Assembly (NCBI RefSeq): GCF_016428915.1
Contig: NZ_JAELTP010000048.1
Location: 1-39,912 of the forward strand
Source of the DNA: Pandoraea sp. ASV26
GTDB lineage: Bacteria; Pseudomonadota; Gammaproteobacteria; Burkholderiales; Burkholderiaceae
Direction: 5' to 3'
DNA length: 39,912 nt
The number at the start of each line of letters is the position of its first letter. The stretch's first letter is position 1. The translations under genes were made by a program, and so were the position numbers. The notes under the pieces are model-generated. The model was not told where the DNA came from and searched no databases. It was given only the letters and a program-made list of their open reading frames with translations. Positions 26,121 to 33,447 of the stretch are shown here, piece after piece.

Positions 26121-26552
26121 ATGACTATGCAAACCGGTCGGGGCCCGACGGCCCAACCAGGCGCACGTATCGTAGGGGCGTCCCACAAGTTGCCCGATGG
26201 TCCGGGGCCATCGGTGATGGCCGCCGACACGCTCGAGGCCGAAGACGTGGTGAACACCGCCGGCGAGAGCCTTGGCAAGGTCAAGCACATCATGCTCGAT
26301 GTGCAGCGCGGCACGGTGGCGTACGCCGTTCTGTCGTTCGGCGGCTTTCTCGGCATGGGTGACAAGCTGTTCGCCATTCCGTGGCATGCGCTGCAACTCG
26401 ACGTCGAGAACAAGCGGTTCATTCTGGATATCGACAAGGAAACGCTCAAGAAGGCGCCGGGCTTCGACAAAGACCGTTGGCCGAGTATGGCCGACCTGCA
26501 CTGGGCCGAGCAGGTGCATACGTATTACACCGTCGACCCGTATTGGCATTGA
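26121..26552 (+). CDS. PRC-barrel domain protein
   Basis: The PRC-barrel is a small beta-barrel found in photosynthetic reaction centre H subunit, RimM and many stress-induced bacterial proteins. In this 143-residue protein the domain spans about residues 30-105, with DVVNTAGESLGKVKHIMLDV and VLSFGGFLGMGDKLFAIPW as its recognisable strands. AAGGAGGGA just upstream sets the ATG at 26121. No signal peptide or membrane helix is seen. It may bind nucleic acid, protein or pigment; the specific role in such gene runs is not known. Confidence 0.88.
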   Translation: MTMQTGRGPTAQPGARIVGASHKLPDGPGPSVMAADTLEAEDVVNTAGESLGKVKHIMLDVQRGTVAYAVLSFGGFLGMGDKLFAIPWHALQLDVENKRFILDIDKETLKKAPGFDKDRWPSMADLHWAEQVHTYYTVDPYWH

Positions 26553-26571
26553 GCCTGAAGAGAACTTGCTC

Positions 26572-26805
26572 ATGCCGGGTTCCATCGAAATCTGCCGCCT
26601 GCCACAGGTCCCCCGCCTGTATGCGCATCTGCCTGAGCCTTTCGACCCAGGCAAGCCGCCCGGGACACCGCCGCCGAAGACGCCTCCTGACACGGGCGAA
26701 CCGACGCCGATGCCTCCGCCCGACAGACCGCTGGATCCGCCGGTGGAGGAGCCGCCGCTTCGGCCGCCCGGCAAATACGTTGCTGTTGGACGCCACGATT
26801 CGTAG
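26572..26805 (+). CDS. Small proline-rich hypothetical protein (77 aa)
   Basis: This ORF starts 19 bp after the PRC-barrel stop with gaagagaa upstream. The product opens with a short ordered segment (IEICRLPQVPRLYAHL) and is then about one third proline with alternating Pro/Glu/Asp/Arg, ending GKYVAVG. The position within a co-directional run, tight spacing and non-random composition favour a real gene. No known family is recognised. The Pro-rich part resembles cell-wall-spanning or protein-docking linkers, but no signal peptide is visible. Confidence 0.5.
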   Translation: MPGSIEICRLPQVPRLYAHLPEPFDPGKPPGTPPPKTPPDTGEPTPMPPPDRPLDPPVEEPPLRPPGKYVAVGRHDS

Positions 26806-26865
26806 GGAGCGATGGCGTTTGAGCGCACGAACCATGAATGGTCGGATCGGCAAGGGAGGAGAGTC

Positions 26866-27021
26866 ATGCTTGGCACCATCTTGTTAATTGTTCTGATTCT
26901 GATGTTGATTGGCGCGATACCCGCGTGGCCGCATAGCCGCGGGTGGGGCTACTACCCGTCCGGCGGCATCGGTCTCGTGGTGGTGATCGTGCTGGTACTG
27001 GTGCTCATGGGGCACATCTGA
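26866..27021 (+). CDS. DUF3309 small membrane protein
   Basis: The 51-residue product has two hydrophobic segments (ILLIVLILMLIGAIPAW and GLVVVIVLVLVLMG) separated by SRGWGYYPSGG, the pattern of DUF3309 proteins. A strong GGGAGGAG ribosome binding site lies just before ATG 26866; the 18 upstream codons of the open frame are not part of the family. The function is unknown. These proteins commonly occur beside BON, PRC-barrel and ChaB genes. Confidence 0.87.
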   Translation: MLGTILLIVLILMLIGAIPAWPHSRGWGYYPSGGIGLVVVIVLVLVLMGHI

Positions 27022-27142
27022 CGCCGGTGGTGCTGCGCATGACACAGCCCCCGGTGCGACCGAGGTTTCGCGCACGGCCCCCCGCCTGACATCGGGGGCC
27101 GTGCGCAACGAGGTAGCAATGAGACATCGAGGAGATGCCGCC

Positions 27143-27385
27143 ATGCCTTATCGTCAGACTCACGAGCTGCCGGCAAGCGTCAAGGATCACTTGCCGTCGC
27201 ATGCTCAGGAGATTTACCTGAAGGCGTTCAATTCCGCCTGGGACGAGTACCGCGATCCCGGCGAGCGACGTGGCCACGAATCGCGCGAAGAGACGGCACA
27301 CAAAGTCGCCTGGAGCGCCGTGAAGAAGACTTACGAAAAGGATGAAAAGTCGGGTCAGTGGCACGCAAAGCAAATTCACCACTGA
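27143..27385 (+). CDS. chaB: ChaB family protein
   Basis: The 80-residue protein matches ChaB, a small protein first named as a regulator of the E. coli calcium/proton antiporter ChaA. Conserved features are LPASVKDHLPSHAQEIYLK, FNSAWDEY and the C-terminal AHKVAWSAVKKTYEK. GAGGAG upstream supports ATG 27143. No chaA homologue is in the window; in many bacteria such proteins belong to general stress islands. It is the last gene before a strong terminator. Confidence 0.9.
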   Translation: MPYRQTHELPASVKDHLPSHAQEIYLKAFNSAWDEYRDPGERRGHESREETAHKVAWSAVKKTYEKDEKSGQWHAKQIHH

Positions 27386-27485
27386 TCGGCCGTTCCGGGA
27401 ATGGCGCGCAGGCAAGACGCCGTTCACCGCTGACCCCCAGTACGGATTGCTGCCGGTTCCCGCAGCCGGCGTGCAACCGTAACTT

Positions 27486-27514
27486 ACCGGCCCACCCATT
27501 GGGCCGGTTTTTTT
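27486..27514 (+). terminator. Rho-independent terminator of the stress-gene run
   Basis: accggccca and tgggccggt form a perfect 9-bp stem with a 5-nt loop (cccat), followed by seven T. It is the best terminator in the window. Confidence 0.93.
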
Positions 27515-27811
27515 ATCAGTGATCCGGGTCCAGGGCGGTGCGACCGCGTGGTCGACTTGACGCTGCACGCCTATTGCAATGCAAGGTGAAAACTGCCGTT
27601 TCGAGAGGATGATCGCGTCATTGTGAAGTTTTGATGATGTTGCGTTGCAGCGCCCTCGCTGCATAAGTCATCGGGTTGGCGTAAAATCGGCATCCTTGAA
27701 CGGGGCTGCCGCGATGGTTCGATATCGGCAACATGTGCAGCGCCCGATGCCGTTTCCTTCGCCGTGGCGCACGACGTTTCCTGTCCCGACCGGCTGTCAT
27801 CCCGAATCCCG
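27515..27811. other. Region upstream of MFS exporter
   Basis: About 300 bp without a convincing gene. It contains a perfect 7-bp hairpin at 27646-27663 (tgcagcg-ccct-cgctgca) without a T-run. It must hold the MFS promoter, but no clear -35/-10 pair was found. Confidence 0.4.
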
Positions 27812-29026
27812 ATGAGTGCCCCCCAAATCCTGCCTGCTGAGGCTGCCGAAGCGTTGCCTCAGTCGTCCATTCCCGTCTGGCTCTCGTTCGTGGCGCTTGC
27901 CATGGGCGGCTTCGGTATCGGAACGGGCGAATTCGTCATCATGGGGTTGCTGCCCGACGTCGCCCATGGCCTGAACATCACGATCCCGCAAGCGGGCCAT
28001 GCGATCAGCACCTATGCGCTAGGTGTCGTGATCGGTGCGCCGCTGCTCGCCGTACTCGGCGTGCGTCTGCCGCGTCGCGCCTTTCTGATCGCGCTGATGG
28101 CGATGTTCGCTGTCGGCAATCTGGCGAGCGCACTCGCGCCGAACTACATCGCGCTGATCGTGTTGCGTTTCCTGAGCGGTTTGCCGCACGGGACCTATTT
28201 CGGGGTGGCTGCGCTGGTCGGGGCGTCACTCGTGCCGCCGCATCGTCGTGTGCATGCCGTAGGGCAGGTCATGCTCGGTCTGACGCTCGCCACGCTCTTC
28301 GGTGTGCCGTTGGCCGCCGGTCTTGGCCAGTGGCTCGGCTGGCGGGCGGCGTTTGTGCTGGTCGGCATCATCGGCGCGATCACGACCTTGATGGTCTGGC
28401 GCTGGGTGCCGAATGTACCGGCACCTCACGGCGCGAGTCCGTTGCGCGAGCTCAACGCCCTGCGCAACTCGCAGGTGTGGCTCACGCTGGGGATCGGTGC
28501 CATCGGCTTCGGCGGCATGTTCGCGGTGTTCAGCTACATCAAGCCGACGCTCATGCAAGTCGCGGGTGTGCCTGAGACGTGGGTGCCGTTCTACCTCGCG
28601 CTGTTTGGCGTCGGCATGGTCGCGGGCACGATCGTCGGTCCGCGTCTGGTGGCGGCGGCGTCGCTCATGCGCGCCATCGGCGGCACGCTGATCTGGTCGG
28701 CGTTGCTGCTCGGGGCGTTTACGTTCACGGCATCGAGCCCGTGGCTGGCCGGCGTCAACGTGCTCGCCATCGGCACCATCATCATCATTGGCCCGGCCTT
28801 GCAGATCCGCCTGATGGATGTGGCCGGGGAAGCCCAGACGCTGGCGGCGGCGCTCAACCACTCAGCCTTCAACATGGCCAACGCCGCCGGCGCATGGCTC
28901 GGCGGCGTGGCAATTTCTGCGGGTTACGGCTGGACGTCGACCGGTTGGGTCGGTGTTCTGCTGTCCTGCGCCGGCATGCTGATGTTCTTCTGGGCCCGAC
29001 ACGACGCTCGCCGGAAGGCCCGGTAA
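27812..29026 (+). CDS. MFS transporter, DHA1 AraJ/YdhP-like exporter
   Basis: The 404-residue protein has 12 predicted membrane segments. It shows the DHA1 sugar or drug exporter signature: GGFGIGTGEFVIMGLLPDVA in segment 1, RAFLIALMAMFAVGN after segment 2, and the motif C region FLSGLPHGTYFGVAALVG. Close relatives are the AraJ and YdhP proteins, mostly of unknown substrate. The start ATG 27812 was chosen over the upstream ATG because the preceding 16 codons are not conserved in character; the ribosome binding site is poor. The last 103 bp overlap the 3' end of the convergent MATE gene. Confidence 0.9.
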   Translation: MSAPQILPAEAAEALPQSSIPVWLSFVALAMGGFGIGTGEFVIMGLLPDVAHGLNITIPQAGHAISTYALGVVIGAPLLAVLGVRLPRRAFLIALMAMFAVGNLASALAPNYIALIVLRFLSGLPHGTYFGVAALVGASLVPPHRRVHAVGQVMLGLTLATLFGVPLAAGLGQWLGWRAAFVLVGIIGAITTLMVWRWVPNVPAPHGASPLRELNALRNSQVWLTLGIGAIGFGGMFAVFSYIKPTLMQVAGVPETWVPFYLALFGVGMVAGTIVGPRLVAAASLMRAIGGTLIWSALLLGAFTFTASSPWLAGVNVLAIGTIIIIGPALQIRLMDVAGEAQTLAAALNHSAFNMANAAGAWLGGVAISAGYGWTSTGWVGVLLSCAGMLMFFWARHDARRKAR

Positions 29027-30354
29027 CACAGACCCTGCATCGCCAACATGGCGACGAATGCGAGCGGATACGCCCACCAGATCCCGGTGAGTCCGGCGAT
29101 CCGCTCGAACGCCCATGCGGCGGGTACCTCGATCCCCAGCAGCCCGATGACGCCCAACAGCATCGGTACCCAGACCTTTCCACTCGCACGCATGGCGCCG
29201 GTCATGATCGCCGTCATGCCCATCAGCAGTACGCTCCAGGCCACGATGTAGAGCAGTTGCGTGGCAAGCGTCAACACGGCTGGGTCGGTCAGGAACCCGC
29301 GCATGATGGTGGGGGCCGCCAGACAGACCAGCACGATCAGGCTCCCCGTCAATCCCAGATTGCAGAGAAAGCCGGTGCGCACGATGGCGCCAACGCGTTC
29401 GCCGCGGCCCGCACCGATGGCGTGTGCACAGAGAATCGATGCGGTGATGCCTAACGTCATCACGGGTAACTGCAACCAGCTCATCACTTGTGTGACGGCC
29501 CCATAGGCCGCTGTCGCATTTGCGCCGTGGCGATTGACCATGCCGAGCAGCGCCATTTCGGCAATGGCCATCGTGAACATCTGCATGGCCGCCGGCACGC
29601 CAATGCGCAGAATGCCGCGTGCCACTGCCGCATTCCATCGAACGGCTTGCCATAAGCCCGAACCCGGCGCGAGCGGGTGCCCTTTGCGACGCCAGTAAGC
29701 CCCCATCCACAGAAGTGCAATGCTGAACGCGAGCAGTGTCGACGCGGCGGCGCTCGCCACCCCAAGCCGGGGGAACGGTCCCCAGCCGAAGATGAACGCC
29801 GGTGTGAAACCCAGCGAGAGCAGCGTGGCAATCAACAGGGTGAGGAGCGGTGAGACGGCGTCGCCTGTGCCGCGACTCATGGATGTGCAAAGCCAGAGCA
29901 GGAATATGATCGGCATGCCGATGAGCATCCAACGCGCGTACAGGGTCGCGGCATCGAACACGCTTGACGGTGTGCCGAGGGCGCGCATGAGCGATGTGGC
30001 AAACAGGCCGCCAAGCACGCTGATGACGACGCCTGCCGCGAACATCATCACGATAGCGGTGCCTGCGATATTGCGCGCGCGGGTCAGATCCCGTGCGCCC
30101 CACGCCTGACCGATCATCACCGTAGCGCCGGCCGACAGCCCGATCACGATGGCAAGCAGAAAGAAGAAGGCGGGGAAGAACGCCGAGACTGCCGCGATGG
30201 CGTCTGTGCCGATCAGATGGCCGAGATAGATGCCGTCGACCGTGCCCGCAATGGACTGGAGCGCGTTGGTCAACATCATCGGTACGGCAATCATGAGCCA
30301 GGTGCGCCATAGCGGACGCGGCGGCGCTGTCGGATGGGGAGTGGGTTGCGTCAT
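28924..30354 (-). CDS. MATE family efflux transporter
   Basis: MATE proteins export cationic drugs or metabolites in exchange for H+ or Na+. The 476 residues form 12 predicted membrane helices in two homologous halves: helix 1 MIAVPMMLTNALQSIAGTVD and the repeat start GILRIGVPAAMQMFTMAIAE in the middle. The C-terminal tail after the last helix (from about FRRASCRAQ) is polar and is encoded where the gene overlaps the MFS gene tail to tail. The ATG at 30354 has aaggaa 8 bp upstream on its strand. DUF2239 lies upstream on the same strand, with a repeat-containing 189-bp gap between. Confidence 0.92.
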   Translation of the reverse strand: MTQPTPHPTAPPRPLWRTWLMIAVPMMLTNALQSIAGTVDGIYLGHLIGTDAIAAVSAFFPAFFFLLAIVIGLSAGATVMIGQAWGARDLTRARNIAGTAIVMMFAAGVVISVLGGLFATSLMRALGTPSSVFDAATLYARWMLIGMPIIFLLWLCTSMSRGTGDAVSPLLTLLIATLLSLGFTPAFIFGWGPFPRLGVASAAASTLLAFSIALLWMGAYWRRKGHPLAPGSGLWQAVRWNAAVARGILRIGVPAAMQMFTMAIAEMALLGMVNRHGANATAAYGAVTQVMSWLQLPVMTLGITASILCAHAIGAGRGERVGAIVRTGFLCNLGLTGSLIVLVCLAAPTIMRGFLTDPAVLTLATQLLYIVAWSVLLMGMTAIMTGAMRASGKVWVPMLLGVIGLLGIEVPAAWAFERIAGLTGIWWAYPLAFVAMLAMQGLCYRAFRRASCRAQKNISMPAQDSRTPTQPVDVQP

Positions 30355-30490
30355 GGTCCGAGTTCCTTGGTTAAGTCACGAGCGGGAAAAGGGGAAGCGA
30401 TAGGCAAAGCGGTGCCTGTCCGGTGCGGCGGTCCGCCCGGTGAGCAGTGAAATCAGGGAGTTGGGCGCACAGCGCCCCGGGGACTGGTGA

Positions 30491-30550
30491 GGCTTATGCG
30501 CCCCGGTGCGCCCTTATGCAGCCTTAAGTTGCCTTAAGCAGCCTTATGCG
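30491..30550. repeat. Six 10-bp tandem degenerate repeats
   Basis: Six consecutive 10-bp units occupy 30491-30550: ggcttatgcg, ccccggtgcg, cccttatgca, gccttaagtt, gccttaagca, gccttatgcg. Five share the core c-ttawg; the second is diverged. The last unit contains the DUF2239 stop codon. A 10-bp period places each unit on the same face of the helix. Confidence 0.75.
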
Positions 30551-31155
30551 GCGTCATCAACCAGATCGTCCGTGGACGCGAGCCGCAGCAGATGCGTGCG
30601 GACGTCTTCAGGCCAGGCGGCGATCCGTTTGCCCAGCGCGTCGAGGTCGTGGGCAAAGAGGGCGCGAGACGCCTCTTCAAACTCCGGCAAATTGCCTGCG
30701 ATGGTCGACATGAAGCAGTAGGCTCGCTCCTGTGCGCGACGCTGCAAGTCTCGCCCGGCATGCTTGCGGCGCGCCTCGTCCACCAGCTTGCGCAAGACGA
30801 CGGATGCGCCCCCCGGCTGCTCTGCGAGCCAATCCCAATGACGCGGCAACAACGTGACCTCACGCGCTACGACGCCGAGCTTGGGCCGGCCTCGTCCCTT
30901 GGCGGGAGACGCATCCGATAGGGGCGCGGTCGCTGCGGCGGCCGCCGGCGCGGGGTAGCGCGCCCGAATGTCGGCGGCCGTACCGCGCACGTCGACATCG
31001 CGTGTGTCGCCGGTCAGGTCGTCGAAGATCAGCACCGAGGCTTGCGGATCGGCAATCATCGCCTGCTGAAAGGCAATGGCCGCGTCGGCGAGCGTGCCGG
31101 AAGCGACACGACGCATGTCGCGGAAGACGGTATATCCGAGGGAATTGGCAGGCAC
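30544..31155 (-). CDS. DUF2239 family protein
   Basis: The 203-residue protein matches DUF2239, an uncharacterised family. The N-terminal part (about 1-60) includes VLIFDDLTGDTRDVDVRG, a flexible Ala-rich linker follows, and the conserved core is RPKLGVVAREVTLLPRHWDW plus QPGGASVVLRKLVDEARR (about residues 90-130). That core resembles an adaptor or ribbon-helix-helix-like DNA-contact segment, but no function is established. Translation starts at GTG 31155 with ccggag nearby. The gene has its own probable promoter embedded in a 50-bp dyad, so it is likely to be specifically regulated. Confidence 0.85.
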   Translation of the reverse strand: MPANSLGYTVFRDMRRVASGTLADAAIAFQQAMIADPQASVLIFDDLTGDTRDVDVRGTAADIRARYPAPAAAAATAPLSDASPAKGRGRPKLGVVAREVTLLPRHWDWLAEQPGGASVVLRKLVDEARRKHAGRDLQRRAQERAYCFMSTIAGNLPEFEEASRALFAHDLDALGKRIAAWPEDVRTHLLRLASTDDLVDDAA

Positions 31156-31194
31156 GGCGGACTCCGGTGACGATAGGAAAATGTCGGTACCGGC

Positions 31195-31244
31195 GAATAT
31201 TACCCGGGTGTTATTTGAATTGCAATATCATCCGGGTAATATTC
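31195..31244 (-). promoter_or_regulatory. 50-bp dyad operator with embedded DUF2239 promoter
   Basis: gaatattacccgg (31195-31207) and ccgggtaatattc (31232-31244) are perfect 13-bp arms. Inner bases extend the symmetry with a few mismatches. Each arm also contains a near-palindrome (acccgggt at 31202-31209; atccgggt at 31230-31237). On the minus strand, ttgcaa (31225-31220), a 17-bp spacer and taatat (31202-31197) give a promoter whose -10 lies in one arm. This is a typical arrangement for repression by two dimers. Confidence 0.65.
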
Positions 31245-31281
31245 CTCGTGCTGCGAGATAGACGTGCAGGGGCGGGGAAAT

Positions 31282-32577
31282 TCAGGCAGTCAGGGCGACG
31301 CCACCGTTCAGACGCTCGAGCACGGTGGTGCGCACGGCGGCCGGGGCGTCGTCGAGCAACGCGGGCCATTTGGCTTGCGCCTCGCGCACGGTCTCGCGCG
31401 CGATGCTCGTCAACCGGCTGACGCGAAGCAGCCCGGCGCTCCTGAGCAGTCCTTCCAGCGCATTCCAGTCGAAGGCCCGCAGCGTCTTGTCGATGGCGCG
31501 GTTCACGCCGTAGTGCGATTCGGGGACATCGTGGAAGAAGGCGGCGACGCACACCGGGTCGTACACCGGCGCCAACTGCGGCGTATGAGCGTCGGGATAG
31601 GTCAGGGCCCAGTTCTTGAGATGGGCATCGGTATTGCCCAGCAGGATGAAGGCGATCAGACGGCGCAGGAATTCGCGCACGTCCCGCACGGGTTCGCCGG
31701 AAAGTTGATCGAGCACCCGCAGCATTGTCGTGTAGTCGATATCGAGCCCGCGTCCATACTTGCTGCGCGGCGGATATTGCAGCACCTGCGCGAATTCCTC
31801 CATGTGCACGCGGCGCCCGTCGGGCAGCCGGTCGAAGCGAGGTACCGCGAGAATGTGTTCGAACGGCACCTGCTCGGGCAAGTCGGCATCGCGCCGCGAG
31901 ATGATCTCGGCCTTCGCACAGTCCAGATCGAGGGCTTCGCACAGCCGATAGCCCGTGAATTCGTTTTCGACGAGATCCGGATGACGCGTAGTCGGCAGCT
32001 TGAGAATGACCGAGCCCGCGCGCCCCTGACGTTTGACGACATAGCGCCGTCCGTCGCGCACGGCTGAGAACTTCGTCACCACGCCGGGTAGCGACGCGGC
32101 GTCTTCGACCGGTGTATCGACGAACCCCGGCTCCACCATCTCTAACCCAAGGGCCGTGTGCCAGCGGTGCACGACGTCCGGCACCCCTTCGCGCGCGGGC
32201 ACAGGTTCGACTTCGAGCGCGCCCATCAGGTCGTGACCGGCTGCGGCGAGCAACTCGAACTCGTCGTCCGGGCTGCAACGGCGCTCGGCAGCGAGGCGTT
32301 CGCGGTTATGGCCTTCAGGCAGCAGATTCTCGAAATACACCGGCCAACGGCCATCGGTGCGCACGAGACGAGCGTCTTGGGGCGACGCGAGAATCTCCCG
32401 CGTGGCGGTCTCGTTCGCGCCGCGATAGGCGAGCGAGAGGGTCGGCCGCTGGGCGTCGGCGATGTAGTTCTCGTCGAACGACATGCGCAGAATGTCACCG
32501 TATTGCGACAGATAGCCGATGGCGCGCCGCGTGCCGTCGGGCATGTGCAGATAGGCGCGCAGATATTTGATGTTCAT
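31282..32577 (-). CDS. hipA: HipA-like toxin kinase
   Basis: HipA toxins are Ser/Thr kinases; E. coli HipA phosphorylates glutamyl-tRNA synthetase and induces dormancy. The 431-residue protein has the N-subdomain 1 (about 1-100, ending YFENLLPEGHNRERL), a phosphate-loop region around LPGVVTKFSAV (163-173), KLPTTRHPDLVENEF, and the catalytic loop GNTDAHLKN (314-322) with Asp317. The metal-binding Asp340 is in APVYDP. All key residues are present, so it should be active. It lies 42 bp downstream of a hipB-like antitoxin gene, in the canonical order. The target is unknown. Confidence 0.92.
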   Translation of the reverse strand: MNIKYLRAYLHMPDGTRRAIGYLSQYGDILRMSFDENYIADAQRPTLSLAYRGANETATREILASPQDARLVRTDGRWPVYFENLLPEGHNRERLAAERRCSPDDEFELLAAAGHDLMGALEVEPVPAREGVPDVVHRWHTALGLEMVEPGFVDTPVEDAASLPGVVTKFSAVRDGRRYVVKRQGRAGSVILKLPTTRHPDLVENEFTGYRLCEALDLDCAKAEIISRRDADLPEQVPFEHILAVPRFDRLPDGRRVHMEEFAQVLQYPPRSKYGRGLDIDYTTMLRVLDQLSGEPVRDVREFLRRLIAFILLGNTDAHLKNWALTYPDAHTPQLAPVYDPVCVAAFFHDVPESHYGVNRAIDKTLRAFDWNALEGLLRSAGLLRVSRLTSIARETVREAQAKWPALLDDAPAAVRTTVLERLNGGVALTA

Positions 32578-32619
32578 GGGCAGAGGTCCGACGCCGGGGC
32601 GGATGAGTGGATTGGCGGC

Positions 32620-32916
32620 TTAGCGGCCGAGCGTCTCGACGATGGAGGGCGGGGCGGAAATGCCGCTGGGTTGCGAGAGGTACTTGCCACCGGAGCGAAG
32701 GAACGCTTCAACCTCCTGCCGCAGACTGGCCGGCACCAGCATGGGTTCGAGTCCGAGCGCGCGCGCCATTTCCAGCACGGTCGACATGCGCGGGTCGAGC
32801 GCACCGGACTCCATCTTCTGCACGGTCATGCGCGACAGCCCGGCGCGATCGGCGAGTTCCGCCTGTGTCATGGCGGCATCCTTGCGAGCCACCACCAGCG
32901 ATTCCATGAAGCTCAT
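32620..32916 (-). CDS. hipB: HipB-like XRE antitoxin
   Basis: The 98-residue protein has an XRE-type helix-turn-helix at about residues 8-62 (MTQAELADRAGLSRMTVQKM, then TVLEMARALGLE). It should bind and neutralise HipA and repress the operon promoter. The C-terminal tail is flexible, as in HipB, where it is a degradation signal. The ATG at 32916 has a weak ribosome binding site; ATG three codons later is a possible alternative. A dyad with HipB-like geometry lies 63-88 bp upstream. Confidence 0.9.
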   Translation of the reverse strand: MSFMESLVVARKDAAMTQAELADRAGLSRMTVQKMESGALDPRMSTVLEMARALGLEPMLVPASLRQEVEAFLRSGGKYLSQPSGISAPPSIVETLGR

Positions 32917-32978
32917 AATGATGTGCTTTCGTCGGGAAATGATGCTTTATCTTAGCATTTCTTTGGGCACGCCTCACT

Positions 32979-33004
32979 AAAAAGATAATAAAAAATATCT
33001 TTTT
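32979..33004 (-). promoter_or_regulatory. Candidate HipB operator
   Basis: aaaaagata and tatcttttt are perfect 9-bp arms with an 8-bp AT spacer. The arm-N8-arm layout is that of E. coli HipB operators (TATCC-N8-GGATA). A second, shorter dyad atgct-ttatctt-agcat lies closer to the gene at 32942-32958 and repeats the ttatctt core. Confidence 0.55.
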
Positions 33005-33008
33005 TTAT

Positions 33009-33029
33009 AAAAAGCTAACAATCGTTAGC
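33009..33029 (-). terminator. Short terminator of arfB
   Basis: On the minus strand gctaac-gatt-gttagc is followed by five T, starting one base after the arfB stop codon. The 6-bp stem is weak, but the T-run and position fit an intrinsic terminator. Confidence 0.6.
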
Positions 33030-33030
33030 A

Positions 33031-33447
33031 TTAATCCTCTCGGCCGGCGTGAACCTTGCCGCGCGACGCCTTGACGCGAGCGCGCCCCTGCTTGGCATCC
33101 CGGCGGCGCAGTTGACTGCCGAGTGTGGGCCGGGTCGGAACACGGCGGCGAGGCGGTACGGCAGCCGCATCGACCAGCGCTTGCAGGCGCGCCAGCGCAT
33201 CGGCCCGGTTGAGTTCCTGTGAGCGGTGTTGCTGTGCCTTGATGACGACGATGCCGTCTTGCGTAATGCGGTGATCGGGCCGGGAGAGCAGGCGGGCTTT
33301 GACGTCGTCCGGCAACGACGAGCGCATGACGTCGAAGCGGAGATGGATGGCGCTGGAGACTTTGTTGACGTTCTGGCCACCGGCGCCCTGCGAGCGCATG
33401 GCGGTGAGCTCGACGTCTTCGGGAGCAATGAGGATGCGACGGTTCAT
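33031..33447 (-). CDS. arfB: Peptidyl-tRNA hydrolase ArfB, ribosome rescue factor
   Basis: ArfB (YaeJ) rescues ribosomes stalled on non-stop mRNA by hydrolysing peptidyl-tRNA without a codon. The 138-residue protein has the catalytic GGQ in SQGAGGQNVNKVSSAIHLRF (about residues 19-38; GGQ near 23-25) and the basic C-terminal tail (RRRDAKQGRARVKASRGK) that inserts into the empty mRNA channel. Length is normal and there is no codon-recognition domain. It lies upstream of the hipBA promoter on the same strand but is separated by its own terminator. Confidence 0.93.
   Translation of the reverse strand: MNRRILIAPEDVELTAMRSQGAGGQNVNKVSSAIHLRFDVMRSSLPDDVKARLLSRPDHRITQDGIVVIKAQQHRSQELNRADALARLQALVDAAAVPPRRRVPTRPTLGSQLRRRDAKQGRARVKASRGKVHAGRED

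Noticed and set aside
30463-30477. gggcgc-aca-gcgccc hairpin upstream of the MATE gene as riboswitch or terminator
   Set aside because: A lone 6-bp stem without a T-run or any recognisable riboswitch core is not enough evidence.
30491-30550. Possible CRISPR-like or REP element
   Set aside because: The units are only 10 bp, abut directly without spacers and are degenerate; this is a simple tandem repeat.
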